Below, piece after piece: positions 34,166 through 45,505 of a stretch of 64,000 nucleotides of DNA. Below the pieces are notes generated by a model, which ran no database searches, was not told the DNA's origin, and was given only the letters and a program-made list of their open reading frames with translations. How positions within the stretch are numbered: position 1 is the first letter of the stretch; every line of letters starts with the position of its first letter. This stretch comes from Shinisaurus crocodilurus. Taxonomy: Eukaryota; Chordata; Lepidosauria; Squamata; Shinisauridae. The position numbers and the translations under genes were made by a program. The DNA is taken from the NCBI GenBank assembly GCA_021292165.1, contig CM037880.1, forward strand, positions 22,280,051 through 22,344,050, written 5' to 3'.

Positions 34166-34443
34166 ATCTTAAAATGTGCCACTGAACCAACAACCAATCT
34201 AGTTGAGTCAGCACACTAGTCATACACTGATGAAGCCTTGGATCTGGATCAGCTCCAAGGCTGGATAGATTAGATTCCCAGCTTTCACCACTGGCACCTC
34301 TCTCACAGATGTTACCACCATGTTTCACAAGTTTATATTGAGATAGGTAAAGATACATAGTTAATAAAAATACAAATATGATATCTGCACTAAGTATTAC
34401 ATATTTTTTCTTCAACAAAGAGGCTCTCTTACCTTCCTGTAAG

Positions 34444-34643
34444 CAGGGGAGGCTGGTGACTCCTATGTCAGTGGGGCTCCTTATCCATTGCAGCTTTTAT
34501 TCTGAGCTTTATAGGAGCTATCCATGGTGCTGAACCCCACCACCATACTAGTTTCACCACCATGGATAGCTCCTATAATGCTCAGAATAAAAGCTGCAAT
34601 GGATAAGGAACCCCACTGACATAGGAGTCACCGGCATCCCCTG
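34444..34643. mobile_element. Foldback hAT-like MITE (200 bp)
   Basis: Almost the whole element is one inverted repeat: CAGGGGAGGCTGGTGACTCC at one end, GGAGTCACCGGCATCCCCTG at the other, with the AGCTATCCATGGTG arm near the centre. It is flanked by CCTGTAAG and CCTATAAG (7 of 8 match), a decayed 8-bp duplication. Confidence 0.85.
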
Positions 34644-34659
34644 CCTATAAGCCAGAGGT

Positions 34660-34790
34660 GGGCAACTTGTGGCCTTCCAGATGTCTTAGCCACAACTGCC
34701 ATCAGCCCTAGCCAGCATAGCCAATTGTGAGGCATAACAGGAGTTGTAAGTCAAAACATCTGGGGGGCCACAAATTGCCCATCCCTGCTA
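34660..34790. repeat. Palindromic MITE copy
   Basis: GGTGGGCAACTTGTGGCC and GGCCACAAATTGCCCATCC arms. It lies just downstream of the foldback element at 34444. Confidence 0.7.
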
Positions 34791-35191
34791 TAAGACTTCC
34801 TAAAGATTAACTTGATTCAATGCCATTTGGATAATAATTAGCATATGTGTATCTAGGCTAAAATGAATTTAAATTTCCAAGGCAAAATCCAGGAATATTC
34901 TTAAACAACAAACAAACCCTTTCATTGAGGAAAAACAGAGCATACATTTAAGTATATAAGAAAACTAAGGAAACTTGTAAGACACTCTCACAAGATGCAA
35001 AATGCGCATTTACCCAACACATGGCTTCTGGTTTTTCTTCTCTACTTTTCCCAAACCTAAGACCATCGAAAACATTATGCCATGTCCACAGAAACATAGC
35101 TAAACACAACCCACTATTTTCCCAAAGGAACCATCCTTATATGGAAAAGGGATTATTCATGGGGTATAATTGGTCAGAAACATTCATATCA

Positions 35192-35538
35192 GGGCTGGGC
35201 AACACATGGTCCGTGGGCCACATGCGACATACCAAAGCCTTGAGTGTGTCCCCCCCCCATCCCTGCTGCTGCCCCCACACTGCTGAAATTCCGTGGTACA
35301 GCAGGAAAAAAAGTATGGGAGTTTGTTGCCAAAATTAGGTGGTAAACCAGTAGAGAGACTCAAAAGTGCCGAATTTACGGTAGCTTATTTTCAAGTTAAA
35401 TGTGGCCCTTTCCATTCTTCATAGCAGTTTGCCACTTATTTTTTTTGCAGCTGCAGGCAGTGAGGCAACAGGAGTACAGCCCCATGGGAGTCCAGGGCTG
35501 GAAATTGACCCCTGGATCATCTAAAGTTGCCCACCCCT
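35192..35538. repeat. Possible old hAT-like element
   Basis: AGGGCTGGGCAAC and GTTGCCCACCCCTA are inverted ends. No clear target duplication. Confidence 0.4.
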
Positions 35539-35932
35539 AAAAATTTTATATAGGAAGTGAAAGCAGGCTAGCAGGAATCAGAGCATCAGCCAGCCCATTT
35601 CTAGGAAATACTTCCATACCTGACGAACAGCATGACAGCGTGATCAAAGTGAAATGATACCATGGTGTACAGCATTTCAGACTAGCTTTTGACTCCATAA
35701 TTTCCTAAGATTGTTAAGTGGACAATATGAAAATTTAACAGCCACAATTGCTACAGTCTGACTACAACCAAGCAGATTTCTGTACTTAATACAAGCAAAT
35801 GGATATATCTCCACAGCACTTGTGTGGATATAGCTCTTTTGATGCAGCTTCTTGGGGTGGGTGGGGGGAAGACAACACTGTCTCCAAATAAAAAATCTTC
35901 GCCACCCTTAGTATTATAGCAACTACTTTCAC

Positions 35933-35976
35933 AAATTCCAAAATCCACAACCAGGCGATCATGGATTTTGGAATTT
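35933..35976. repeat. Perfect 15-bp inverted repeat, 14-nt loop
   Basis: AAATTCCAAAATCCA at 35933-35947 and its exact reverse complement at 35962-35976. Confidence 0.85.
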
Positions 35977-36254
35977 TTTTAATGGATCAATATGGCATGC
36001 TTTTTTTATATATGTTACTTTCAGAGAGTTACCGAAATATACTCTGAAATTTAGATTTTTGAGCTCCTAGTTCTATACCTACTAACGCCCAATTTTATCA
36101 ATATTTCAGGTTCTCTATGTCCACAAGATGGCATTGCACAACTACTACAGAAACCATTTCACAAGTTATCAGGGAACTTGAATACCCATGGCAGATCATG
36201 CTATTCTTCAGAACGCAATTTACCAAAGGATGAAAGAAAGATGTGTCAACAGTA

Positions 36255-36362
36255 CTTTTAGGAACATAGGAAGCGGCCTTATACTGAGTTAGACCACTGG
36301 TCCATCTAGCCCTGTAGTGTCGACACTGACTGGCAGCGACTCTCCAGGGTTTCAGGCAGGAT
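36255..36362 (+). repeat. Interspersed repeat copy (GGAAGCGGCCTTATACTGAG family)
   Basis: GGAACATAGGAAGCGGCCTT, GTCCATCTAGCCC and CTCCAGGGTTTCAGGCAGG match the repeat split at 2812-4125. Confidence 0.6.
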
Positions 36363-36582
36363 TCTTTCGTGTAAATAAACAAAATCAGGCAATTAAGTAG
36401 TCAGTGTTAGGTGAACTAGTGAAGATTTTTTAAAACTTGCCTTATTAAATTAATGTTTCTTTGCAAGCAAGAGGCATTTTGCACTAAAATTATGAAAGAA
36501 GTTGACAACAAGTAAATTAGTAGCTTTTAGTGGAATTTTGGGGAGGAGGATGCAAGCTTTTTCCGTATCAGAATCAAGAATG

Positions 36583-36680
36583 GAGAGGAGGAGAAGGAGG
36601 AGGTTTATGTAAGCCGCCTTGGGTTCCTTGCAGGAAAAAAGGCGGGGTATAAATATAATAAATAAATAAAATAAATAAAG
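36583..36680 (+). mobile_element. SINE 3' fragment
   Basis: GTAAGCCGCCTTGGGTTCCT and GGCGGGGTATAAATATAAT with an AATAAATA tail. Confidence 0.75.
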
Positions 36681-36768
36681 AAGCAAAACATATTCAATTA
36701 AGCAGAACACATTTTTACCTCACATACAAACCAAATTCATTAACAGGGAAATACTTATAAATATAGGA

Positions 36769-37000
36769 TGCTTCCAGACTAGGCTTTTATTCTGCAGTCA
36801 CCCTGCCTCAGTCATGGAATTTTACAGGGAGTCCAGGCATCGTCATCTTCCATTTATAACCCTCCCACTGCTTTTCCCAGCACTTCTTCCATCTTTTTTC
36901 TTACCAGAAAAAAATGGTTAAGAAGGGGAAAATGTAATAGCTGCACAATGCCTTTTGATTGGTAGCGCTAAGAGCTCTCTGCCTGGAAACACTCATAAAG
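36769..37000 (+). repeat. Unnamed dispersed repeat, copy 3
   Basis: GGATGCTTCCAGACTAGGC, CGTCATCTTCCATTTATAACC, TAATAGCTGCACAATGCC and TTTTGATTGGTAGCGCTAAG. Confidence 0.6.
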
Positions 37001-37749
37001 TTGACATGAAGGGCTTTTCTACACAAGGCATTTATTGTGCGCTTGTCATTCCCTACTCACAGTTGTTTATGGGTTCTTTAGATGATGTTGTGACCCTATA
37101 ATTTCACTTCTGTGTCTAACAGCACTTTCAGCAAGTTTTTTTTTTTAGACCAGGGAAAATGCGGCATTTAATTGTGAAAGCCAAAGAAAGTGCGATCTCC
37201 TCTTGTGTATTTGCGTTATTCCACTATACCACAGTGCCACCTAGAGGTTATGTAGTGCAAAAGCAGGAAAAGAAAAGCTCCTTGTGACGTGCTCAGATCT
37301 CAATTCTGCGATGAAACCGAAAGTACATACAGCAGATTAACAGCCTCATGTATAAAAGCTCTAAGTTACAAGAAACATTTACTACACAGATGGGGTAAAC
37401 GAGATACTCCACCAGGATGCCTGATTGTGGGTGAGGAGAGAGGAGTTCTAATCCTCATAGTTGTAGAGAAAACTTTAATTAGGTCATGCCAAAACATTGC
37501 CATTGTGATCCACAGTGCCAAAGAAGTTGTCCATCCCTGCTTTAGTGCAGAAAACAATTGCAGGCAATGATTTAACCTGCAAAGGGATCTTTCACACAGG
37601 ACTAGTGCTCCAAAAAGCTAATGACAGATGAAGCAAGAAACCATGAGTACACATGCATTTTAAAACAAAACTCTGGGTTCTCTGGCCCTCCATCCCATGG
37701 TCAGATGAAGTTGATCAAGGCCTGAGATCATAGGAATTTTCATATAACC

Positions 37750-37895
37750 CCCCCCCCCAAAGATAGCCACGCTGGTCCATGAGGAAAATATCCAAAATCT
37801 ACAGTTGTGTAATACCTTTATTAGAACCAACAAAAATGTCACAAAGCAGTGTGGAAACTTCTGAGTTCTCCAGAACTATTCATCAGGCTAGATAG
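37750..37895 (-). repeat. Copy of the same repeat, antisense
   Basis: GATAGCCACGCTGGTCCATG and AGAACTATTCATCAGGC match the antisense pattern. Confidence 0.5.
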
Positions 37896-38154
37896 TACAA
37901 AAAGCAGGGGATGCAGCAAAAATTTAGGCCAGATATTGTGGCCAATGAGGTCTGCAGCTTGGACTCAGTTTCAATAAGTTGATTGCAGACTGAATGAATG
38001 AGTCATTGGTAAAGAAGGTCACAAACCTTCCTTCCTGGGACCCTGGAGAGCCACAGCCAATCAGAATAGGCTAGAATTTCTATGAGGCAGTCCCTTATAT
38101 TCATAGAAAGACCCCTGGTTTCTTTAGGTATCCTAATCTTCTCTTTTTCTAATG

Positions 38155-38740
38155 GCAACCAAAATGATCAAGTCACTGGGGCACCTTCCCAATTAGGAAA
38201 GGCTATGCATTTGGGGCCATTTCATTTAGAAAAAAGTTTCAAAAACGGACATGTGAGGGGTTTAAAAATTATGCATAGTATCGAGAAAGTGAATACAGAA
38301 ATGTTTTTTCTCCCTTTCTCATGAGTACTCAGCCCGCCCTGCCTCTGACATTTTATGGGCAGGGTGGGCTGAGTACTCATGAGAAAGGGAGAAAAAACAT
38401 TTCTGTATTCACTTATTTATTTAGGACACAAGAAAGTACTTCATCGCAGTTACATAATTAATTTAGGGGATTGTCTGCCACAAGTTGTGGTGGTAGCCAC
38501 TAGTTTAGATGGCTTTAAAGGGGGATTAGACAAATTTACAGAAGATGGCTGTTGATAGACTGATTAGAGAAATTCAGAGGCAGTGTATACCAGCTGCTGA
38601 GAACATATAATGGGAGAGTTCTCTTGTCTTCATGCCCTACTTCTAGGCTTCCCAGAGGCATCTGGTTGGTGACTATGTAAAATAGGGTCCTAGACTTTAT
38701 GAATGTTTGTCTAACCCAAAGGGGCTTTTATTGTGTATTT
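38155..38740 (+). mobile_element. CR1-type LINE 3' end carrying a long inverted duplication
   Basis: AACCAAAATGATCAAGTCAC, GATTAGACAAATTTACAGAAG and the CATCTGGTTGGTGACTATG block follow CR1 order. A 57-bp arm from the CR1 sequence is repeated in inverted form at 38287-38414. Confidence 0.7.
38287..38414. repeat. Near-perfect hairpin: 57-bp arms, 14-nt loop
   Basis: Left arm 38287-38343 and right arm 38358-38414 are complementary with one G-T pair. The left arm continues the surrounding CR1 sequence in register; the right arm is its inverted copy, after which CR1 resumes. Confidence 0.9.
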
Positions 38741-40791
38741 ATGCATGCAAAAGCAGCAAAGCCAAAATGCTAATTGATCCTTGCGATCCCAACTAAACCA
38801 ACAAAACTTTGTTTATTTTAGTGGGATCTTTTTAGAATCTCAGCCATATAGAATTGTCCAACATACTAATGTTCTCCAGCCTTAAGCCTCAACTGTATTT
38901 TGAAGATCCCATAGTATTTTGTCATTCCATTATAGTATGGCTACTCCGAGGTACATAAAAGTTACCAGGATAAAACCACATTTTGAGGAAGTACAAAATG
39001 AGCATAACATGTTCACTGTGCACCCTTCTGAAGTCCCCTCCTACTTTGTTCATTTTTCACCCTTGAGTCAGTTTTTTTAAACAAGTGTCATGAATACATC
39101 TGGTGAAGCTTTTTGATCTGGTATAAGCCTGACCATATTACAGTCAGATGACAGGCCTCAAAAAGAAAATTACAAGCCTTCCAAGAGCAACAGACCACAA
39201 AGCAAAACAATAACTTAGCTGGAAAAAAAAGATGTAGGAATGACATCAGTATCTTAACCATTGTGTTGGGTAAACCACATCAAACTCCATTACCAGAGTC
39301 AATAAAAGGGCAAGAAAAGCCACAGCAGGTAACAGCATTCCCTTTCCCTAGTTGTTGTCATTTGATTTTAAAGAGATTTCAAGATGCAGGTTAACGTGAC
39401 TTAGTCCCCCCACCCCGCTCCCCACCTCGAAGCTGACACGATTCTTTCTGCACTGACAGGAACTGAACACGGTAGACCGTATTTGGTTCCCCCGTGGGGG
39501 GGACGGGGAGGGGAGGAGCAAGGCATGGCCGGATTCCAAGGAATCCAGGCGGTGTTTCAGCCTCTCCTCCTTGCAAAGGGAGGAAAAACATCTAGACAGC
39601 CAAAATTGGCCACCTACATATTTTTGAGGGCGAGGGGAGCATGGCGGATATCCTATCCGTCGCGCTCCTCCTGCCCTCAATAGGATGCCCCTAGTCCTCC
39701 GAGTTTGGAGGGTTACGGGCAGCCTCATAGGACTGCGCTGTCCAGGACCTCTACTCCCTTTCACTGAAGAAATCAGATTAAATGTATTTAGAATGTTGGA
39801 CTGAGATCGGATGGCTTTGGACAAGTTACCCAGCCAGAGATCCTTCTTCGTAAAACAAAAACAAAACTGTAACAACTTACCTCACAGGATCAGTGGGAGG
39901 CTACAGGAGATTTAAAAAAAAAAAATAGCACCTGGGCACAAACATTTCTATAAAAATGTGGAACAGTTTAACTGAATTCCTCTTTGCTCATACTTCTACT
40001 AAAATTTAAGAAGGCACCATTGGGTGAGCAACTGGACTCTGATTGACCTCTGGGAGTACCTGTTTGTAAAAGTGCAGGTAAATATAATGGTAGTGTGGAA
40101 ACAGGCAAAATTCTTTATTTTTAGCTATAATTATCTTTATCAATCATCTTCAGAAGCTAATAAAAGCTACTGATCAATTATGTAAGCTTTTGTAAAAAAT
40201 AAAAATAAAATACATACCTATATAACAGTTCTCTACTTGATACCCTATTTCTAAGCAATTAGAAAACTTATTTCTAAGCAAGCATTTTGTTCTTCTCTAA
40301 CAGCAATGTGCTTTATTTTATTGTAGCTTAATTATCATACCCCTGCCTCTTATTTTGTCTGACTATTGAAATAATAAGACTTTTCTTCTAAGGAATCTCT
40401 ACACCAACTACATGTACCAACTATGAGTTATTGGCCAATTAACTCCAGTATGCATAGAACACTTATCTAGAATTTTCTGCTTTGAAGAGACACAACATGC
40501 TTGAGATGACCATGAGTTCCAATTCCTTCTTATAAACGCCCATGAGTTATGTCTAGCCAATCTGCAATTTCTCAACTTTCGTTTATCATTTGTACAGTAG
40601 AAATAACAGAGACCTACCTCACTGTGAGATATATGTTGCACTTCATACATACATTAAAATAATAAAAGTGCTGGTCTTTTTGCCAGATGAAGTCTTCTGA
40701 AGTCATCCAAACATATAATTTTCACGGAAAAGTAAACAATAGCCAAATAGAGCTCTATAAGCATTTCTTCTAGCAGATCCATCATCTAATA
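38741..40791. other. No host gene seen; GC-rich repeat at 39380-39745
   Basis: Apart from that repeat, AT-rich intergenic sequence downstream of CREM. Confidence 0.5.
39380..39745. repeat. GC-rich MITE-like repeat copy
   Basis: TCCTGCCCTCAATAGGATGCC, the palindromic GTCCTCCGAG...GGAGGGTTACGGGC and TCATAGGACTGCGC correspond to the terminal part of the copy at 41595. Confidence 0.5.
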
Positions 40792-40927
40792 CAGTATTTC
40801 CCAACCTGGTGACTGCCAGATGTTTTGGACTACAACTTTGAACATTCCTGACCATTGGCCATGCTGTCTGGGACTGATGGCAGTTGAAGTCTACAACAGT
40901 CTGGAGGGCACCCGGTGGGGGAAGGCT
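40792..40927. repeat. Palindromic MITE copy
   Basis: TTCCCAACCTGGTGACTGCC and GGGCACCCGGTGGGGGAAG arms, with centre GACCATTGGCCATGCTGTC. Confidence 0.7.
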
Positions 40928-41594
40928 GATCTAATACATAAGCCTGCTTACTATATTGGGTTTTTTTTAATGGAAGAATGGACTTTAACCAGTTTTAATT
41001 ACAGTACAAATCTGTAGTTCATCATTTAAGAAGAATGGGCCTGTTATCTGTTCTAGTATTCTTTTTCCACTCAAGAAGAGGATCCACTTGGTAGATTATT
41101 CATTTGCAGAGCCTTTGTAATTTTACTACAGCGGGTTTAACTGCAAGTGTTAAGCAAGGCTCAAGTATGCTGTCACAGGGAAAGGAAACATTACGACAGT
41201 CACCCAAAAGGAAATCCTACCCAGCCTTAGTTTATGACAACTGTGAAAACTTGTTTGGCATCAGCATGTGCTCTATCTGTTCATTAAATGTGTAGCATGC
41301 TACAACACCTGTTTTTTAAAAAAACAGAGGACACAGTTTTCATTGGGACTGCAGCATTCAGGGAGGGGAGGCTTAACCCTTCCCTTCCCAGCTGCAATGC
41401 CACTCCCATCAGGCATAGGAATCGGATCTATACTCGATAATATTAGCTCTGAGGAAAAGAGGGGAGTTTCACATAACTGGCAAACAATATAGTCAAAATG
41501 AAGAAAAAAAGAAAAGAAACAGAACTGCTATCCCCTTTACTGAGTAACTGAAAAGAAATAAATTAAGTGCCACAAATGTCATTTACATCCCCAA

Positions 41595-42057
41595 CACATT
41601 TAGGGTGCAATCCAATCAGGATGCCTGTAGTCCTCTGAATTCAGAGGATTACGGGCATCCTATGCAGGGCAGGAGCAGCACATAGGCCAAGGTCGCCTCC
41701 GCAGTCCTCCTGCCTTGCAAAGCACTTAGAAGGCCAATTTCAGTCGTATAAGTGCAGCACCGGAGCAGGAGGGAAGGAGGTTGAGGCGCTGCCAGGACAC
41801 TTCATATCGTGGTGGCGCCTGTCTCCTCCCCTCTCTGCCCCTGGAACGCCCACAAAACCCCTTCTCTGAGGTCGCATCTCCGACCTTGGAGAAGCAGCTG
41901 GTGCGGTTCTTTTCACATCGGCTGGGGGGGGAGGGAGGGTACTCTGAGCTCAGAGACCCAGCTACAAGGTTGGAGCAAGTTTCCGACCTCGTAGCTGGGT
42001 CTCAAAAAAATCCTACGGCCATCTAGACACTGTCTAACGGCCATAGGATTGTGCTGC
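41595..42057. repeat. GC-rich MITE-like repeat, most complete copy
   Basis: It starts near GTGCAATCCAATCAGGATGC with a palindrome CTCTGAATTCAGAG, and ends GGCCATAGGATTGTGC, so GTGCAATCC/GGATTGTGC acts as a short TIR. No target duplication could be defined. Confidence 0.6.
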
Positions 42058-42599
42058 CAAAGTGGTAAACCTCTCCCCAACACCCCAGGCCCAAGAGTAT
42101 TCAATAACATTTCTACAGTCAACTACCATCAAGTGGAACTCAGTGCTTGCAGAAGTTGTGTGAAATATTTTATAGCTTAGACTGGCATAAAACTACAAGG
42201 CAATTGCCTGTATGATGCAGACTTCTCTTTTAAATAATTATTATTTATAAAAAGTCATTGAACAGACAGTGGGAGCTGATTTAAGATATTTATATTACAA
42301 TTCTGGAGGCTGCTTCTGAAACCTAAAAGGCAGTAGATATGTCTTCTAAAATTACTTCAAAAATGCACCACTATTTTTAAAGCTTTTTAGCTGGGTCAGA
42401 TGTTCAAACAAACACCAAACACTACGAAGTTTAACCAACATGGTTCTATTTAAAAACTAGTTTCAACCATGGCACTCAGTGACAGCAATACAATACTTTT
42501 TTTCACAAAGTGGTGTATATAAAAATATGCCATAAATTCATTTGTAAACTAGTATTCTAATACACGTATGTAATGACAACATACTTCTTATATAACTCT

Positions 42600-42992
42600 T
42601 TCCTGAGATACTTCGGGTGGTTTTCATTTTATTGTTAGATGCATCATCTTTGATCACTTTAAAATACTGGTGCAAGTAGGATACTACCAAAATCACACAT
42701 TTAAAGTAATTAATTCGTATATCGGGCAGAGGAGCAGCTCTTACACATGTTGCATTTTGAAAACATGGAACACACACTGCCTTAAATATTTTGACTCTTT
42801 CAGGTTAAGAAAAAAAGACACCTGAAGTTTCAACTAAAAATCTACAAAAATGCAGCAAAGTGTTTCAGGAATGTTAGAGGCTGGAGCAGAAGACAAATGA
42901 TACAAAGGAAAAGTCATAATTCTTGTTGACTAGACATTGCCTGCGGAAGCATCTGTACATGCTGTAGCCAGTTCACAGTTTCAATATTGACA
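42600..42992 (-). other. Probable CREM 3' UTR with candidate poly(A) signal
   Basis: Sequence after the domain II stop is AT-rich and repeat-poor. An AATAAA on the minus strand lies at 42633-42628, so cleavage near 42600-42615 is plausible. ATTTA pentamers on the minus strand occur at 42787-42783 and, beyond this signal, at 42537-42533 and 42235-42231. They fit the short-lived ICER mRNA known in mammals, but they are common in AT-rich DNA. The 3' end is not proven. Confidence 0.45.
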
Positions 42993-43137
42993 CTAGTCTG
43001 TCTTGGAAGAGCAAATGTCTTTTAAGGTTTCTAGCTCTTCTATAAGTTTCTTGTTTTGAACTTCTAACATCGCAACACGACTCTCCAGACATTTCACGTA
43101 TTCTTTCTTCCGCCGTCGACATTCTTTTGCAGCTTCC
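42993..43137 (-). CDS. CREM: CREM alternative terminal exon, bZIP domain II
   Basis: This exon is also 145 coding nt with the same phase as domain I. It encodes EAAKECRRRKKEYVKCLESR, then a zipper with NKKLIEELETLKD and the tail ICSSKTD before a TAG stop. The acceptor AG (43139-43138) follows a pyrimidine-rich tract ending ctgcttttttcag. It lies 290 bp downstream of domain I. Mammalian CREM domain II ends CSPKTDY as I recall; here Pro is Ser and the final Tyr is absent. The two domains give isoforms with different dimerisation and DNA affinity. The coding part is certain; which isoforms are expressed is not visible. Confidence 0.96.
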
Positions 43138-43427
43138 CTGAAAAAAGCAGAAGTAAAAAGGGCAAACGAAAACACTTTTTGGCATGCTACTGGACTGGGG
43201 GACGGTTGGGGCGGGGGGACACAAAGGTCAATATAATATGGAGACTGTGATGCTCTCTGAATTTTGGAACAATGCCCAAATCTTTTAGGAAACACCTAAG
43301 AAAAACCAGGATCACAAGGGCCACACATTGTCCCTTCCCCAACTGTCACATGGCAATCTGTAGAATTGCTTCATCTCATGCCTTGATTAACGTTCATAGT
43401 AAAAAAAGGTCCATGGCCAAGTGCCAC

Positions 43428-43572
43428 TTATTCTGCTTTATGGCAATAAAGATCTTTGAGGGCCTTGAGTTCCTCAATGAGAGTCTTGTTTTGATTTTCA
43501 AGCACAGCCACACGGTTTTCAAGACATTTGACATACTCCTTCTTCTTCCTGCGACACTCGCGAGCAGCTTCC
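43428..43572 (-). CDS. CREM: CREM alternative terminal exon, bZIP domain I
   Basis: The exon has 145 coding nt: one base completing Arg, then 47 codons and a TAA stop. It encodes EAARECRRKKKEYVKCLENR, followed by a leucine zipper and a KDLYCHKAE end. The basic region (N-x-x-A-A-x-x-C/S-R type, the Asn coming from the previous exon) contacts the CRE half-site, and the zipper dimerises with CREM, CREB or ATF1. The acceptor is AG at 43574-43573. In mammals this exon is chosen in place of the neighbouring domain II exon; the two here start in the same phase and each carries its own stop, which supports mutually exclusive use. It is almost CREB1-like, but its pairing with the next exon identifies CREM. 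Confidence 0.96.
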
Positions 43573-44079
43573 CTGGAACCAACACAAGGCAAATGACTAT
43601 AGGAGCAGCTACAACACAATGAAAACCTGGATAAATAAGATAACCTCCAACACCAGAAACGCTGACATGAACCGAACAAATGCCAAATCAGTAAGCCATA
43701 CAATGATCATCAGTAAGTCACACCACAAATTCAGGCCACTATGATCAACAGACAATGTAGAACAACAGATGAAGCGTGATGACAGACACGGCATCAGCTT
43801 AGCATATAAGTGTGAGAAAATTATTGTAACAGACGTGTTTTATCAGATGTTAACAAAGCAGCACTAGCTATCTCAAAAACTTGCATTAAAAGATCAGCAC
43901 AGCATTGACAACTCCCCCATCATCTGTTCCCATAACATCCCATATTTTCATGGTTCAACAGGCAACTGAAGCTGTCTGCAAAGATAAATACTATGTTCTC
44001 TCTTCAGATTAAAGTCTAGATACCAGTTTGAAAATCTGGCAAAAAAAACCCTGATTTTTGGGGAAACAAAAGGTCAAAT

Positions 44080-44140
44080 TCAATTATGAATTCTTTAAAA
44101 TTCAATTATGAATTCTTTAAAATTTAAAATTCTTTAAATC
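44080..44140 (+). repeat. Short tandem duplication (TTCAATTATGAATTCTTTAA)
   Basis: About 22-bp unit twice, then a partial third, in the CREM locus between the pre-bZIP and bZIP exons. Confidence 0.8.
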
Positions 44141-44394
44141 ATTGTTTATACCCGAATGATTGCTTGTACTTTGGATGTCAAGTTTTAAAATAATAATGAA
44201 AGAGCAAGCCAGTGAGGGGCACTGCCATGATTTCCTTCTCCACCTGCTGCTGCTGCCCACACAAAAGCAATTAGAGCCAATTGCCCTGTGAGCAGGAGAA
44301 GAAGGGCAGCGTAATCATTGCCACCTCTTTAAACAATCGACTGTTTTAATGATGTATTGTTGTTGTTCATCTTCATCATCATCATCATTATTAT

Positions 44395-44465
44395 TGACAT
44401 GTAAACTGCTCTGGGAGCCTTGTCAGCTGAAGAACAAAGTAAAAATGCTTAAATTAAATAAATAT
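44395..44465 (+). mobile_element. L2-type 3' tail fragment
   Basis: TAAACTGCTCTGGGAGCCTT ... AAGTAAAAATGCTTAAATTAAATAAAT is the terminal part of an L2-like 3' UTR. Confidence 0.45.
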
Positions 44466-44740
44466 TAGAATTCATAAAGAGCTTTAGAGTGCTCACAGCC
44501 CTTAGTATACAATAATCATGTCCTGCACCATAGCCCTGTAAGGTAGGACAGCCATTAGCCCTCCCCTCCCCTCCCCCGATTGCATTATATGGGATAATGA
44601 AGTGGAGAGAGTGTGGCTCACCTGGTTTTCTAGTGAATTTATGGTTGAGGTGAGACTTCAGTTGGAGATTTCCCAGCTGTAACTCAAACCCTTAGCCATT
44701 TTATTACACCAGCTATGGCTAAACTATGGATGCCACATTT

Positions 44741-45185
44741 AGAGTGCAATCCTATTGGACTGCCACTCTACAGACGAATGGCTCTAAGATTGGAGCCCTC
44801 CATCTATCCTAAGTCCTGCTGACAGGAACTAGGAAAGGTGGGACTGGGAGGAACGTTTTCACCTCTCATTCTTCCTTTAAAAGTATTTTTAGCTAGACTG
44901 GCCTCTGATCCCATCTAGCTTGCTTACCTTCCGGGGAGGGGGGGGGGGCAGGAATGGCGAGGCTTTAGGATCCTGGCCTCTCCACCTCCCTCCCATCCCT
45001 GCCCACCAGCACGCCCCCTTTACACCCTCCCCATCCTTTTCCGCGGTCACTCTTGCTGCTGTGGAGGAGCCGCTGCTGAGATTTCCAGAGTGGGGTGGCG
45101 GGAGAAGATCCACAATCAGATCTCTTCCTCCATACTTGTAGCTCTGTCTATGGGCACAGAGGAGGAGATCTACAGCATGAGAATG
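44741..45185. repeat. GC-rich MITE-like repeat copy
   Basis: It starts GAGTGCAATCCTATTGGAC; GC-rich interior with GGAGGAGCCGCTGCTGAG. The right end is approximate. Confidence 0.45.
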
Positions 45186-45282
45186 TTAATGAGAAACAGG
45201 TCGGTAAGCAGTGTTATACTATGTAATCTGCTTTGAAAGCTTTTTGTTGAAAAGCAGTATATAAATATTCTAAACAAGAGCC

Positions 45283-45505
45283 AGTGTAGCGTAGTGGTGA
45301 GAGTGTTGGACTGGGACTCGGGAGATCCGGGTTCTAGTCCCTGCTCAGCATGAAACTCACTGGGTGACTTTGGGCCAGTCACTGACTCTCAGCCTAACCT
45401 ACCTCACAGGGTTGTTGTGAGGATAAAATGGAGAGGAGGAGGAGGACTATGTAAGCTGCCTTGGGTTCCTTGTAGGAAAAAAGGCGGGGTATAAATAAAA
45501 TAAAT
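45283..45505 (+). mobile_element. tRNA-derived SINE (Sauria-SINE type), full length
   Basis: The A-box-like GTAGCGTAGTGGTGAGAG and B-box GGTTCTAGTCC mark the Pol III promoter. The body CCTCACAGGGTTGTTGTGAGG and the tail GGCGGGGTATAAATAAAAT follow. The same 3' unit recurs in five other places. Confidence 0.85.

Noticed and set aside
45283..45360. tRNA gene
   Set aside because: The A/B-box-like sequence is the head of a tRNA-derived SINE with the standard body and tail, repeated elsewhere.
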